The notes: generated from the sequence alone by a model not told the origin. A stretch of DNA of 54,689 bases from Tissierellia bacterium (GCA_028709465.1 JAQVWY010000009.1:4046-58734); one strand, 5' to 3'; shown: positions 32,634 to 43,088, counted from the first letter of the stretch. Translations and numbers: made by a program.

Positions 32634-35054
32634 TTAATGGGATATACCCCATATTTTGTTGCAATATTCACTAATAGTTCTATCAGAGGAAAAGTATCCT
32701 GATGTTGCAATATTAATAAGAGACATTTGATTCCATTTTCGTTTATCTTCATTATACAATGAGGATACTTTTTTATGAACATCTATATAACTGTCAAAGT
32801 CAGCAAAGCACATATAAGGATCTCCTACAGTATCTGTACCTAATAAATATCTTGATAAAGATTCAAAAGGTTTTTCAGGGATTCCATGATTTAAGAAATC
32901 TATTATTTTCTTTAATTTCTCATTTTTTTGATAATATTGAATCGAGTTGTAGCCATGTTTCCAAAGCTCATCAACTTCGTAATCTTTCAATCCAAAAGAG
33001 AAGAAGTTTTCTTCCCCAGCTTTTTGAAATATTTCGATATTAGCACCGTCATATGTTCCTAATGTTAAAGCTCCATTAAGCATAAATTTCATATTACCAG
33101 TTCCACTGGCTTCTTTTCCTGCTAAAGATATTTGCTGACTAATTTCACCAGCGGGAATAATGATTTCTGCTTTGCTTACAGAATAATTTTCTATAAATAC
33201 TACATTAATGTATTTTTTTATAAGTGGATTTTGATTTATATAGTCGCTTAAAGCAATTATAAGCTGGATTATTTCTTTTGCTCTGTAATAGCCAGGAGCT
33301 GCCTTGGCAGCAAAAATAAATGTTTCAGGATAAATAATTTCTGCTTTATTTTCTAAAATATCTATTATTAAACTTATTATGCGAAGAGCATTTAATAGCT
33401 GCCTCTTATATTCGTGAAGCCTTTTAACTTGTATGTTAAATATTGATTCGGTGTCCACATGAATATTGTTGTTTCTATATATGTAGTTTGAAAGACTTAT
33501 TTTATTATGGAGCTTTATTTCTTCAAGTCTTTTTAGAACAGAATTGTTATCTTTATAGCAAATGAGAGCATTTAGTTTGTTAGGATTTTTGAAGTAGCTA
33601 TCACCTATAAGTTCATCTAATAGACTTTTAAGTTCAGGATTAGCTTGACATAGCCATCGGCGATGGACAATGCCGTTTGTTACGTTTGTAAATTTATGTG
33701 GGCTGTATTCATAAAATTGTTTAAATATAGTTTTTTGCAAAATTTCTGAATGCAGGGTAGCTACACCATTAATGTGGTGACTTCCTATGATACATAAATT
33801 TGCCATAAGAACCCTTCCATTATTAAATATAGACATGGATTTAATTTTTTCTATGTCTTCATATTTAAATTTTACTAAATCTATAAATCTACGGTCAATT
33901 TCTAATATTATTGAGTAAATCCGAGGAAGCATAGATTTCATAATATCTTCTGCGAATGTTTCCAAAGCTTCTTGCATGACTGTATGATTTGTATAAGATA
34001 CTGAATTAACTACTTGATACCATGCATCTTCCCAAGAATAGTTAAATTCATCCATAAATATCCTCATTAATTCTGGAATTATCAGTGAGGGATGAGTATC
34101 ATTTATATGTATTGCCGACTTTTCACAGAAATTATGCAATGTATGATATTTTTTATAGTGGTCATTTATAATATTCTGGGCAGTAGCGGATACTAAAAAA
34201 TATTGTTGTTTCAGTCTTAAAATTCTTCCTTCATTGTGGTCATCAGCGGGGTACAAGACTTTGGATATAGCTTCTCCTAAGGAGTCTTGGGCTAGTGCTT
34301 TCACATACTCACCTTGTGAAAATAGGTTCATATCTATACTGTTTAAGCTTCTAGATTCCCAAAGTCTTAAGAGGCTAACTCCTTTGCTTGAATAACCAGA
34401 AATCATCATATCGTAAGGTAGGGCTTCAATTTCAATAGCATCTAAGTGATGTATTTTTAAACCTTCATTAGTCCATTCTTCCTTTACGTAACCATCAAAT
34501 TTAACTACTACTCTTTCTTCTATCCTTGGAATAAGCCAAACATCAGAGGTTGTTAGCCAATCATCAGGGAGTTCAGTTTGCCATCCGTCAATTATTTTTT
34601 GCTTAAATAGTCCAAACTCATACTTAATAGAAAAGCCTGTAGCCGGATAATTTTGTGTAGCCAATGAATCCATAAAGCAGGCAGCAAGTCTTCCTAAACC
34701 TCCGTTGCCTAGTCCTGGGTCCTTTTCTATTGAATACAACTCTTTTAGAGTAACTTTATATTCCTCTAATGCTTCAGATACTATATTTTCAAGACCAAGA
34801 TTAAACAAATTATTTTTTAGAGATTTTCCTACAAGAAACTCCATGCAGATGTAATAAACTTGTTTTTCATTTCTTTCATTTATTTGTTTTCTAAATTGTT
34901 TTCTTTTTTCAGCTAGCATATCTCTGATGATAATTGAGAGAGCCCTGTATATTTGCTCAGGCTTTGCATATTGGGGGGCTATGTTCCAATATCGCAATAA
35001 CATTTCATCGATGTTGTTAATTATGTGATTTTTGTTTATAGTTTTTTCAGCCAT
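32634..35054 (-). CDS. glgP: Glycogen/alpha-glucan phosphorylase
   Basis: This 806-residue enzyme releases glucose-1-phosphate from glycogen. It has the phosphorylase core with GLGNGGLGRLAACFMDS near residue 114, QVKRLHEYKRQLLN, and the pyridoxal-phosphate Lys in EASGTGNMKFMLNGALTLGTYDGAN. It closes the glg operon, 11 bases after glgA, with AAGGAG before its ATG. Its stop lies 19 bases from the convergent GGDEF gene with no clear terminator between. Confidence 0.95.
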   Translation of the reverse strand: MAEKTINKNHIINNIDEMLLRYWNIAPQYAKPEQIYRALSIIIRDMLAEKRKQFRKQINERNEKQVYYICMEFLVGKSLKNNLFNLGLENIVSEALEEYKVTLKELYSIEKDPGLGNGGLGRLAACFMDSLATQNYPATGFSIKYEFGLFKQKIIDGWQTELPDDWLTTSDVWLIPRIEERVVVKFDGYVKEEWTNEGLKIHHLDAIEIEALPYDMMISGYSSKGVSLLRLWESRSLNSIDMNLFSQGEYVKALAQDSLGEAISKVLYPADDHNEGRILRLKQQYFLVSATAQNIINDHYKKYHTLHNFCEKSAIHINDTHPSLIIPELMRIFMDEFNYSWEDAWYQVVNSVSYTNHTVMQEALETFAEDIMKSMLPRIYSIILEIDRRFIDLVKFKYEDIEKIKSMSIFNNGRVLMANLCIIGSHHINGVATLHSEILQKTIFKQFYEYSPHKFTNVTNGIVHRRWLCQANPELKSLLDELIGDSYFKNPNKLNALICYKDNNSVLKRLEEIKLHNKISLSNYIYRNNNIHVDTESIFNIQVKRLHEYKRQLLNALRIISLIIDILENKAEIIYPETFIFAAKAAPGYYRAKEIIQLIIALSDYINQNPLIKKYINVVFIENYSVSKAEIIIPAGEISQQISLAGKEASGTGNMKFMLNGALTLGTYDGANIEIFQKAGEENFFSFGLKDYEVDELWKHGYNSIQYYQKNEKLKKIIDFLNHGIPEKPFESLSRYLLGTDTVGDPYMCFADFDSYIDVHKKVSSLYNEDKRKWNQMSLINIATSGYFSSDRTISEYCNKIWGISH

Positions 35055-35065
35055 TAAATATCTCC

Positions 35066-36499
35066 TTAATTTATCAGATTTAAATACATATCTCTATATT
35101 TTTCAGATGAATTTTCCCAGCTGAAGTCTTTTCTCATAACTTCTTTCACCAATTTAGACCAATCATCTTTGTTTTCATATACTTTTAGTCCTCTTCTTAT
35201 AGTATTGACCAGAGCTTTTGAACTTTTCTCATTAAAAGTAAAGCCATTGCCAGAGCCAAAAGAACTGTCTTTTATGGAATCTTTTAAGCCTCCAACTTCA
35301 TGAACTATAGGAACTGATCCGTATCGAGATGCAATCATTTGAGATATACCGCAGGGCTCGCTGATAGATGGCATTAAAAAAAAGTCAGAACCGCCATAGA
35401 TTTTTCTTGCCAAGTCATTGTTAAAATCTATTCTTACTGCTACCTTATCACGATATGCTTCTTGTAGAGATTTGAAATAAAGTTCATATTTTCTGTCTCC
35501 TCTTCCCAGGACTATAAACTGTACTTTTTCTTTAAGTATTTCCTCCATGCCCTCAATTATTAAATCCATCCCTTTGTGGGATACTAGCCTTGAAATAACA
35601 GCAATTATAGGAATATCTGCATTTTCAGATAAGCCAGTAAGGCACTGAAGGTTTGTTTTATTGTACGTTTTGTTATGTAATGAATCATAATTATATTGTT
35701 TAAATAGTGCATCATCTGTTTCTGGATTGTAAACCAAAGTATCTATTCCATTTAAAATTCCCTTGAGCTTTGAAGAGTTTTTCTGGATAATTGATGCTAG
35801 TCCGTGAGCGAAATAATCATTTAATATTTCTTCGGAGTAGCTTTTACTTACAGTGCTTATTATGTGGCTTACTTCAAAAGCAGCCTTCAGTAAATTTGCA
35901 GCTCCTTTGTATTCAATTAAGTCTTTCTCTTTGTTAGATAAATCAAAAACATCTTCTACTATAGAAAGATCAAAATTACCTTGATACTCCATGTTATGTA
36001 CTGTGATTATTGATTTTATATCCCAATAGTCTTTATTAGTAAAATATTTTGTTGCTAAGTAAACAGGAATTAAAGCTGTCTGCCAGTCATTAGCATGAAT
36101 TATGTGGGGGATGAAATCTATAATTGGCAATATGGTTAGGACTGCTTTTGAAAAGAAAGCAAACCGTTCACCATCGTCAAAATGTCCATAGCATTCACTT
36201 CTTTTAAAATAGTATTCATTGTCAATAAAATAATATATTAAATTATTTTCAACTTTTTTATATATGCCACAGTATTGTTGTCTCCATGCTAGTTGCACAT
36301 ATGTGTTTCCTATGTATTCGAATCCATCCCGGGAGCTGATTCCTTCATACAAAGGTAAAATGATCCTTACATCCATTTCATCGCTGTATTTTTTCATCAG
36401 CGCTTTGGGAAGGGAACCAGCAACTTCTCCTAATCCTCCAGTAGCAATAAAAGGAGAAGCTTCTGGCGTTGCAAATAGTATTTTAATCTTTTTTTTCAT
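35066..36499 (-). CDS. glgA: Glycogen synthase (ADP-glucose)
   Basis: This 477-residue GT5 enzyme elongates alpha-1,4-glucan from ADP-glucose. The N-terminal ATPEASPFIATGGLGEVAGS corresponds to the KTGGL substrate motif, here with Ala for the usual Lys (a variant seen in several bacterial GlgAs). The C-terminal half has the nucleotide-sugar site: VISRLVSHKGMDLI, PSISEPCGISQMIA and the E-x7-E motif. AAGGAG precedes the start. It lies between the glgD remnant and glgP. Confidence 0.94.
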   Translation of the reverse strand: MKKKIKILFATPEASPFIATGGLGEVAGSLPKALMKKYSDEMDVRIILPLYEGISSRDGFEYIGNTYVQLAWRQQYCGIYKKVENNLIYYFIDNEYYFKRSECYGHFDDGERFAFFSKAVLTILPIIDFIPHIIHANDWQTALIPVYLATKYFTNKDYWDIKSIITVHNMEYQGNFDLSIVEDVFDLSNKEKDLIEYKGAANLLKAAFEVSHIISTVSKSYSEEILNDYFAHGLASIIQKNSSKLKGILNGIDTLVYNPETDDALFKQYNYDSLHNKTYNKTNLQCLTGLSENADIPIIAVISRLVSHKGMDLIIEGMEEILKEKVQFIVLGRGDRKYELYFKSLQEAYRDKVAVRIDFNNDLARKIYGGSDFFLMPSISEPCGISQMIASRYGSVPIVHEVGGLKDSIKDSSFGSGNGFTFNEKSSKALVNTIRRGLKVYENKDDWSKLVKEVMRKDFSWENSSEKYRDMYLNLIN

Positions 36500-36528
36500 T
36501 TTTCTTCACTCCTTTTTTCTTTATTCAG

Positions 36529-37017
36529 CTATACTATAGAATATTTTTTTAGAAAGAAGGGACAATTTGTGTATCCCAATAATGTTCTTCCATTTTTTAC
36601 GAAAGTATAAGTATCTGTTATAATTGAATCTAATTGAGTATTTTCTCCTATTTCAGTGTGTGGCATCAATATAGAATTTTTTACTACAGAGTTTTTGCCA
36701 ATTTTTACTCCTCTAAAGATTATACTGTTTTCGATATTTCCATCTATGTTGCATCCACTAGCAATAATAGAATGTTTTACTTGAGCATTCATTCCATATT
36801 TTGTAGGAGGAGAATCTTTGGTTTTAGTATATATTGGACCTGTTTTTGCATAAAACAAGTTTTTTTGATTTTCTAAATTTAGAAGCTCCATACTATTTTT
36901 ATAATAGCTTATTAGGGAGTCTATGTGAGCAAAGTATCCATTGTATTCGTATGTATAAATTTTTAGAGAATTTACTCTTGCAGCAAGCACATCGTGGCTA
37001 AAATCTTTAAGAATAAT
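36529..37017 (-). pseudogene. glgD: C-terminal remnant of glgD (ADP-glucose pyrophosphorylase-like)
   Basis: An open frame of about 163 codons matches only the C-terminal part of Glg[54 protein letters not shown] and a left-handed beta-helix. GlgD is usually about 370 residues, so the whole nucleotidyltransferase domain (some 210 residues) is missing. Homologous sequence runs upstream to an in-frame TGA at 37018-37020, overlapping the end of glgC in another frame. The only possible start is GTG at 36990, without a ribosome-binding site. It looks like the product of a deletion joining glgC to glgD. Confidence 0.8.
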
Positions 37018-38044
37018 TCACTATTGCACCACTTTTTATTCTAACATTTTCCATTACTACAGAATCCTTTACATAAGCATTTTCATCTATTTTTACTCCA
37101 GAAAAAATTATAGAATTTTCTACTTTACCTAAAATTACAGCACCTTCTGATATGATGGAATTTCTTATTTCCGCATTGCATCCAGCATAGTGGGGTGGCC
37201 TTTCCATATGTCTTGAATATATAGCCCAGTCTCCTGATAAGTTAAAGCCATTGTCACCTAAAAGATCCATGTTGGCCTGCCAAAAACTTTCAATAGTCCC
37301 TACATCTTTCCAGTATCCTTCAAATTTGTACGCATACATTTTTTCCCCAGAATTAATCATGAGAGGTATTATATTTTTACCAAAATCCTTTGATGATGTT
37401 TCATCATTATTATCAAGTTCAAGATATTTTTTTAGCTTTTTCCAATTAAAAACGTATATCCCCATTGATGCATCAGTGCTTTTTGGATTTTTAGGTTTTT
37501 CTTCAAATTCAATAATTTTGCCATGGCTGTCAGAGTTTAATATTCCGAAACGAGATGCTTCTTTAATAGGAACATCTATAACAGATATTGTGCAGTCTGC
37601 ATTTTTTTCTTTATGATAATTAATCATAAGAGAATAATCCATTTTATATATGTGATCTCCTGACAGCACTAAAACATATTCTGGTTTATAATTGTCAATG
37701 AAATCAATATTTTGATATATGGCATTGGCAGTGCCAGAATACCATTTTGAATCTCCTACACTCTGATAAGGAGGAAGTATGTGTATACCACCATTGAGCC
37801 TATCTAAATCCCAGGGTTTTCCATCACCGATATATGAATTTAATATCAAAGGTTGATATTGGGTAAGAACACCTACTGTGTCTAAATTTGAATTAACACA
37901 ATTTGATAATGTAAAATCAATTATTCTGTATTTTGCTCCAAAAGGAACGGAGGGCTTTGCTATTTTTTTAGTAAGAGCGCCTAGTCTGCTTCCTTGCCCC
38001 CCAGCAAGAAGCATTACAACGCATTCTTTTTTAGTTAATATCAT
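37007..38044 (-). CDS. glgC: Glucose-1-phosphate adenylyltransferase, C-terminally truncated
   Basis: This protein of about 345 residues makes ADP-glucose. The catalytic part is intact: [20 protein letters not shown], the [10 protein letters not shown] block, GDHIYKMDY and the glucose-1-P region FEEKPK. The C-terminal beta-helix stops at SGAIVNYS, some 35-40 residues short of typical clostridial GlgC, exactly at the junction with the glgD remnant. The start is ATG 38044 because GGAGG lies 8 bases before it; an ATG at 38065 has no such site. Loss of the beta-helix end may affect allostery or assembly (inference). Confidence 0.88.
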   Translation of the reverse strand: MILTKKECVVMLLAGGQGSRLGALTKKIAKPSVPFGAKYRIIDFTLSNCVNSNLDTVGVLTQYQPLILNSYIGDGKPWDLDRLNGGIHILPPYQSVGDSKWYSGTANAIYQNIDFIDNYKPEYVLVLSGDHIYKMDYSLMINYHKEKNADCTISVIDVPIKEASRFGILNSDSHGKIIEFEEKPKNPKSTDASMGIYVFNWKKLKKYLELDNNDETSSKDFGKNIIPLMINSGEKMYAYKFEGYWKDVGTIESFWQANMDLLGDNGFNLSGDWAIYSRHMERPPHYAGCNAEIRNSIISEGAVILGKVENSIIFSGVKIDENAYVKDSVVMENVRIKSGAIVNYS

Positions 38045-38072
38045 ATATCTTTCCTCCATCTTCATATATATT

Positions 38073-39965
38073 TTATGTTCTATGTTTTTTTAAAAAAATA
38101 ATTGATAATGGCGGTACGGTTAAACTTATGGAAGAATCATAATCGTGCATTGGTAAAAAAGAAGATATTATTTTACCTTTGTTGCCAATGCCTGTTCCTC
38201 CATATTCTTGATTATTAGAATTGAAAATCTCATAATAAATTCCATCGTTAACACCTATTGCATAATTTTCTCGTTGAATGGGAGAAAAATTTGCAACAGT
38301 TATTAATTCGTTGCCATTTTTATCTATTCTTTTAAATACGATTATATTTTTTTCGAAATCATCACTAGCAATCCATTTAAAACCATCCCAAGAATAGTCA
38401 ACTTCCCAAAGTTCAGAATATTGTAAATAGAAATCATTTAATTTTTTTATGTAATAATTAAGCTTTCTATGGTATTCATAATTTAACATAAACCACTCTA
38501 TTTCTTTTTCGTGATTCCACTCAGTAAACTGACCTATTTCATATCCCATAAAATTTAGTTTTTTTCCTGGATGACTCATCATATAACCAAGCAACAACCT
38601 TACAGAAGAAAACTTTTCCTCGTATGATCCTGGCATTTTGTCTATAATGGATTTTTTGCCGTGAACAACTTCATCATGGGAAAGAGGAAGTATAAAATTT
38701 TCACTAAAAGCATAATGAAATGAAAAGGTAATATTTTTATGCTTATATTTTCTGTATATAGGATCAGTTGACATATACTCTAACATATCGTTCATCCATC
38801 CCATATTCCATTTAAAATTAAAACCAAGCCCTCCTAAATATACAGGCTTTGTAACCATGGGCCAAGCTGTAGATTCTTCAGCTATCATCATGGTGTTAGG
38901 ATGAAATTTAAAGATTGCTGTATTTAAATTTCTTATAAAAGAAATAGCATCTAAATTTTCATTGCCTCCATAAATGTTAGGAACCCATTCTCCTGGCTTT
39001 TTGTCATAATCTAAATAAAGCATAGAGCTTACAGCATCAACTCTAAGCCCATCCGCATGAAAAACCTCTATCCAATACATTGCGTTAGAAATTAAAAAAG
39101 AATGAACTTCGAGTTTTTTGTAATCAAACTTATGAGTTCCCCAGTTTTTGTTTTCACGCTCATTTAAATTTTCTGATTCGTATAAAAAACTTCCGTCAAA
39201 TTTGTATAAACCGTGAGAATCTTTTGGAAAGTGTGCTGGAACCCAATCTAGGATAACGCCTATACCATGCTTGTGACATTCGTCTATGAAATATTTTAAA
39301 TCATCTGGCTCACCAAACCGTTTGGTAGGAGCAAAATATCCCGATACTTGATAACCCCATGAGCCATCGAAGGGATGCTCCATTATTGGCATTAGCTCTA
39401 TATGGGTGAAGCTGTGCTCCTTTACATAGGGAATCAATTGTTCTGCAAGTTCATTATACTTGTAGATAGATCCATCTTCTTTGAGTTTCCAGGAAGAAAG
39501 GTTCACTTCATATATATTTATGGGTAGGTCGTAAATATCTATTGATTTCTTGTAATTTTGCCAGTTTTTATCTCTCCATTCATAAGAATTTATATCATAA
39601 ACTATAGATGCTGTTTCAGTTTTTGTTTGAGAGAAAAAAGCATAAGGATCTGCTTTATAAAGTTCATTAGAATCCTCATCAGTAATAAGATATTTATATA
39701 ATTCTCCAGCTTTAATATCAGAAACAAAAATTTCCCATATGCCACTATTAGGTATTTTAGTCATTTTAAATTTCTTGTTTTTTCCCCAATTATTGAAATT
39801 ACCAACTACGTGAATTGATTTGGCATTAGGCGCCCATACCCTAAAAACAACACCTGATTTTTCCTCTGAAGTTATAATATGCGAGCCTAGGAACGTATAT
39901 GCATAATAATTAGTCCCTTGATGAAATAAAAAAATTGGTAAGTGATTAGAATTTTCTTTAAACAT
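38073..39965 (-). CDS. glgB: 1,4-alpha-glucan branching enzyme
   Basis: This 630-residue GH13 enzyme introduces alpha-1,6 branches. An N-terminal CBM48 module ([20 protein letters not shown], residues about 40-60) precedes the catalytic barrel with [26 protein letters not shown] (nucleophile Asp), MIAEEST (acid/base Glu) and [14 protein letters not shown]. The C-terminal all-beta domain is complete. It is the first gene of the glg operon, with AGGGGG before the start; glgC follows after 28 bases. Confidence 0.95.
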   Translation of the reverse strand: MFKENSNHLPIFLFHQGTNYYAYTFLGSHIITSEEKSGVVFRVWAPNAKSIHVVGNFNNWGKNKKFKMTKIPNSGIWEIFVSDIKAGELYKYLITDEDSNELYKADPYAFFSQTKTETASIVYDINSYEWRDKNWQNYKKSIDIYDLPINIYEVNLSSWKLKEDGSIYKYNELAEQLIPYVKEHSFTHIELMPIMEHPFDGSWGYQVSGYFAPTKRFGEPDDLKYFIDECHKHGIGVILDWVPAHFPKDSHGLYKFDGSFLYESENLNERENKNWGTHKFDYKKLEVHSFLISNAMYWIEVFHADGLRVDAVSSMLYLDYDKKPGEWVPNIYGGNENLDAISFIRNLNTAIFKFHPNTMMIAEESTAWPMVTKPVYLGGLGFNFKWNMGWMNDMLEYMSTDPIYRKYKHKNITFSFHYAFSENFILPLSHDEVVHGKKSIIDKMPGSYEEKFSSVRLLLGYMMSHPGKKLNFMGYEIGQFTEWNHEKEIEWFMLNYEYHRKLNYYIKKLNDFYLQYSELWEVDYSWDGFKWIASDDFEKNIIVFKRIDKNGNELITVANFSPIQRENYAIGVNDGIYYEIFNSNNQEYGGTGIGNKGKIISSFLPMHDYDSSISLTVPPLSIIFLKKHRT

Positions 39966-40249
39966 GACATCCCCCTTTAGTCATAATTATTTAAGTAAAC
40001 TTATAATTGGACAATAATATGAATAATGCATTATATTATGATGAAGTAAAAATTTGTGGTGAAAATTGTAAAAAATATAGATGTTTGTAATTATATATAC
40101 CCTATAAAAGAACATATAAAACATTAACAATCTATTTATAAATAACGGTTTAAGAGCCCATTTATTTAATAGAATATTTATAATAAAAGCTCGAACAATT
40201 TATAGGACTTTTTATTGGAATATTAGCTAAAAAAATCTAATATGCTTTC

Positions 40250-40278
40250 TTGTAAAAGAGTATAAACCATTATATAAT
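40250..40278 (+). promoter_or_regulatory. Predicted promoter of the MATE gene
   Basis: TTGTAA (40250-40255), a 17-base spacer and TATAAT (40273-40278) lie in the 350-base divergent gap between glgB and the MATE gene. I could not identify a convincing promoter for the glg operon in the same gap, and see nothing else in it. Confidence 0.55.
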
Positions 40279-40333
40279 ACTTATATTACTATACAAAAAA
40301 GATACTTAATATATAATGGCAGAAAGGCATAAT

Positions 40334-41701
40334 ATGAATGAAAGACTTTATGATAATAAAACTATAAGAAAAGAAATATATTTTCTCATTATTCCAGTAA
40401 TATTAGAAAATATATTTCAAATGTCTGCAGGACTTGTATCTGCAGCTATGATTGGGAGATTAACCCCTACTTTAATATCTGCACAAGGTATATCTGCTAG
40501 AGTTACTGGAGTTTTATGGTGTTTATTCAAAGGAATAGGAATAGGAGCAACTGTTTTAATTGCAAAGACCTATGGGGAAGGGGACGTTGCTAAATGTAAG
40601 AAAACTTTTGAACTTTCTGCATTAACTGGTGTTATCATTTCCTTCATTACGGTAATTGTTGTGTTGTTTAATATAAAAAATATTGTTGCATTTTTTACAC
40701 CTGTTGAGGATACTATGTATAATGCTTCTAAATATTTAAAAATAGTCATTTTTACATCACCATTTGTTTTAATTATGGCAACTGTAACAGGGGTGTATCA
40801 GGGCCATGGAAATACAAAAACTCCAATGTTTATATCAATAGTAGTAAATATTATTAATGTAATATTAGGTTATTTACTAATATATGGTAAGTTTGGATTG
40901 CCGAGACTTGAATTAGTGGGAGCTGGTATTGCACTATTGTTATCGCAGGCATCGGGAGCATTCCTTGGATTGTTTCTTTTGTATAATAAACAAATTGGAT
41001 TTTTTAGTACATATGAAAATGAAAATATTTTTAAATTAGATTTTTCTATTATTAAAGAAGTATATTCTATAGGAATACCTGCAGCATTTGAAAATATGTT
41101 TTGGCAACTTTCAGCTGTAATAATGAGTAAGATCATATTATCTTATGGAGAGATTACATTTTCAGCATATCAGTTAGGGCTTCAGGCAGAAATGTTATCT
41201 GAAATGCCTGCAGTTGGAGTAGGAATAGCAGCAACATCATTAACAGCTAATGCAATCGGCAGTAAGGATGAAAAATTATTAAAGGCTTATACGAAACAGC
41301 TATTAAAAACAGCAGCATTAATTAGTGGAATATCATCATTGTTGATTATTTTCTTTCCGGGTGCTTTTATGAATCTTTTTACTAATATTCAAGAAATAAA
41401 GGCAATAGGAATGAAATACCTTATAGCCATGGGATTTATTCAAATACCACAAAATTTATCAAAGGTATTAAATGGTGCTATTCGATCAGCTGGTTATAAA
41501 AATACACCTATGCTCATATCATTTTTTGGAATTTGGGTTGTTAGAATACCATTAGCCTTATTATTTGCATATGTTTTAAAACTTAATATAATTTTCATTT
41601 GGATTTGTATGGATATTGATCAAATAACTAAATGTATAATTAGCGCAGTTGTTTTTAAAATAAAAAAAATAAACACTATTCCTCAAATACAGGAGGCGTA
41701 A
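40334..41701 (+). CDS. MATE-family multidrug exporter
   Basis: This membrane protein of about 455 residues has about 12 helices in two similar halves (MatE repeats): the first begins IYFLIIPVILENIFQMSAGLVSAAMIGRL and the second VYSIGIPAAFENMFWQLSAVIMSKII. Such proteins expel cationic compounds using Na+ or H+ gradients; the substrate is unknown. I prefer ATG 40334 (AAAGG 6 bases before it) to the ATG at 40316, which has no ribosome-binding site. A small membrane-peptide gene starts on the base after the stop. Confidence 0.9.
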   Translation: MNERLYDNKTIRKEIYFLIIPVILENIFQMSAGLVSAAMIGRLTPTLISAQGISARVTGVLWCLFKGIGIGATVLIAKTYGEGDVAKCKKTFELSALTGVIISFITVIVVLFNIKNIVAFFTPVEDTMYNASKYLKIVIFTSPFVLIMATVTGVYQGHGNTKTPMFISIVVNIINVILGYLLIYGKFGLPRLELVGAGIALLLSQASGAFLGLFLLYNKQIGFFSTYENENIFKLDFSIIKEVYSIGIPAAFENMFWQLSAVIMSKIILSYGEITFSAYQLGLQAEMLSEMPAVGVGIAATSLTANAIGSKDEKLLKAYTKQLLKTAALISGISSLLIIFFPGAFMNLFTNIQEIKAIGMKYLIAMGFIQIPQNLSKVLNGAIRSAGYKNTPMLISFFGIWVVRIPLALLFAYVLKLNIIFIWICMDIDQITKCIISAVVFKIKKINTIPQIQEA

Positions 41702-41845
41702 ATGAATAATATAGGAATTGTAGTTGTTATTATAGTGATGTTTTTTATAATTATCATTAGCATACAATATACTTTGAATAAAATATTGCTTACTTTGAGA
41801 GAAATAAAGACTATATTATTGTATAAAGATAAAAATAGAGAATAA
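41702..41845 (+). CDS. 47-residue single-pass membrane peptide
   Basis: The frame begins MNNIGIVVVIIVMFFIIIIS and has one strongly hydrophobic helix (residues 4-21), then a Lys/Arg-containing cytoplasmic tail ending KDKNRE. AGGAGG lies 5 bases before the ATG and the gene starts immediately after the MATE stop, so translation is probably coupled. I do not recognise a family; it may be an accessory to the exporter (inference from context only). Confidence 0.6.
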   Translation: MNNIGIVVVIIVMFFIIIISIQYTLNKILLTLREIKTILLYKDKNRE

Positions 41846-41900
41846 TTTTAGCTATTTAATCCATAATATATTTAATTATTAATTTTTTGTGGAGGAAGTA

Positions 41901-42089
41901 ATGGCAGAAAAAAAGAAAAAAGAACTTACACAAGATGATATTATGAAGCTTGAAATAGCAAAAGAAATTGGGCTTATAGAAAAATTAGAAGAATTGGGTT
42001 GGGGAGGTCTTACTGCCAAGGAAACTGGGCGAATAGGGGGGCTCATGACAGCTAAAAAGAAGAAAAGGAAGAAACAAAATGGAAGCTAA
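41901..42089 (+). CDS. Small acid-soluble spore protein, alpha/beta type
   Basis: This is a protein of about 62 residues. LEIAKEIGLIEKLEELGWGG and the following TAKETGRIGGLMT are the two conserved blocks of alpha/beta SASPs, which coat and protect spore DNA; EIA within the first block matches the GPR protease cleavage site used during germination. Lys-rich ends are consistent with DNA binding. ATG 41901 follows GGAGG; a GTG 12 bases upstream was rejected. It probably depends on a sporulation sigma factor, but I cannot see the promoter clearly. Confidence 0.85.
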   Translation: MAEKKKKELTQDDIMKLEIAKEIGLIEKLEELGWGGLTAKETGRIGGLMTAKKKKRKKQNGS

Positions 42090-42810
42090 TAGCTATAAAG
42101 AATTTTCACAAATATATGATTTGTTAATGAATGATATGAACTATAAAAAATGGACATCCTTTATAATAAGAAAAATAGGAAATAAGAATAAAATATTAGA
42201 GGCTGCCTGTGGTACAGGCAGTATAACTTCGATTTTGTCTGAAAATAATTATAATGTTACTGCATTTGATTTATCTCAGGACATGCTTATGAAAGCTTAT
42301 GAGAAAACGAGAAAAAATCCTAGTATTAAATTATTAAATCAAAATATGATAAATTTTAAAATTGATGATAAATTTGAAGCTGCAATATGCTGTTGTGACG
42401 GTGTAAACTATTTAAATATAGATGAAGTTTTATTGTTTTTTAAATCTGTATATGAGCATTTATTGCCAGATGGTCAGTTTATTTTTGATATTAGTACAAA
42501 AAATAAATATATAACATTATTACAAGATACATATGTATACGATGATGGTGAAATATTTTATGTTTGGGAAAACATACTAGACTTAGAAGAAAAGAAAGTT
42601 GATATTGAAATAAATTTTTTTATAAATGATAGGAATAATAAATATGATAGAATTAACGAAATTCAAATTCAGTACATATATGATATTGATGAAATAGTAT
42701 TGTTATTGCAACAAGCTGGATTTCATGATATAAAGGTATATGATGATTATAATGAAGAACCAGTAAAAGATTCCTCATTAAGAGCAGTGTTTACATCCAA
42801 GAAATTATAA
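42079..42810 (+). CDS. Class I SAM-dependent methyltransferase
   Basis: This 243-residue protein has the SAM-binding motif ILEAACGTGSITSIL (about residues 39-53), the acidic loop VTAFDLSQDMLMKA, and CCDGVNYL with the later LLPDGQFIFDIS typical of small-molecule methyltransferases of the Methyltransf_25 type. Its start lies 11 bases inside the SASP gene behind AAGGAAG. The substrate is unknown. Confidence 0.85.
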   Translation: MEANSYKEFSQIYDLLMNDMNYKKWTSFIIRKIGNKNKILEAACGTGSITSILSENNYNVTAFDLSQDMLMKAYEKTRKNPSIKLLNQNMINFKIDDKFEAAICCCDGVNYLNIDEVLLFFKSVYEHLLPDGQFIFDISTKNKYITLLQDTYVYDDGEIFYVWENILDLEEKKVDIEINFFINDRNNKYDRINEIQIQYIYDIDEIVLLLQQAGFHDIKVYDDYNEEPVKDSSLRAVFTSKKL

Positions 42811-42844
42811 CAACTCTGTCATTAATATGAAAACTAAATTATCT

Positions 42845-43032
42845 GTCATTTTGAACCGTAGGTGAAGAATCTCACTTAAACATTTCAGGAGATCACGCAG
42901 TCTCATTCACAAAAATATTTTCTCCCCTGGTCGTATATTTTTGGAATTAGTTGCGAATGACCTACCGCTATTTTTTAGGAAAAACACTCTAAAAAATAGG
43001 GTTAGGGCATCTTTCACTGCCGTTCAGTATGA
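42845..43032. repeat. Palindromic element split by a 114-bp insert
   Basis: The left arm (42845-42894, GTCATTTTGAA to GGAGATC) and the right arm (43009-43032, ATCTTTCACT to TTCAGTATGAT) belong to the 74-bp family but are separated by 114 bases. ATC is present on both sides of the insert. The insert contains imperfect arms TCATTC..CAAAAATAT / ATATTTTTG..GAATGA and a perfect hairpin CTATTTTTTAG/CTAAAAAATAG at 42969-43000. No frame is visible in it. Confidence 0.65.
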
Positions 43033-43088
43033 TAGATCAGAGCTTTTAAAGACAAGATACTAGAAAGGTAAAGGTAAAGATAATAAAT

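Noticed and set aside
36529..36990. The short glgD frame considered as an intact small protein
   Set aside because: Homology continues upstream of the only possible start into the glgC overlap, and there is no ribosome-binding site; a remnant of full-length GlgD is simpler.
39966..40315. A glg operon promoter in the divergent gap
   Set aside because: TATAAT-like motifs occur on the minus strand but none has a fitting -35 at 16-18 bases, so none was listed.
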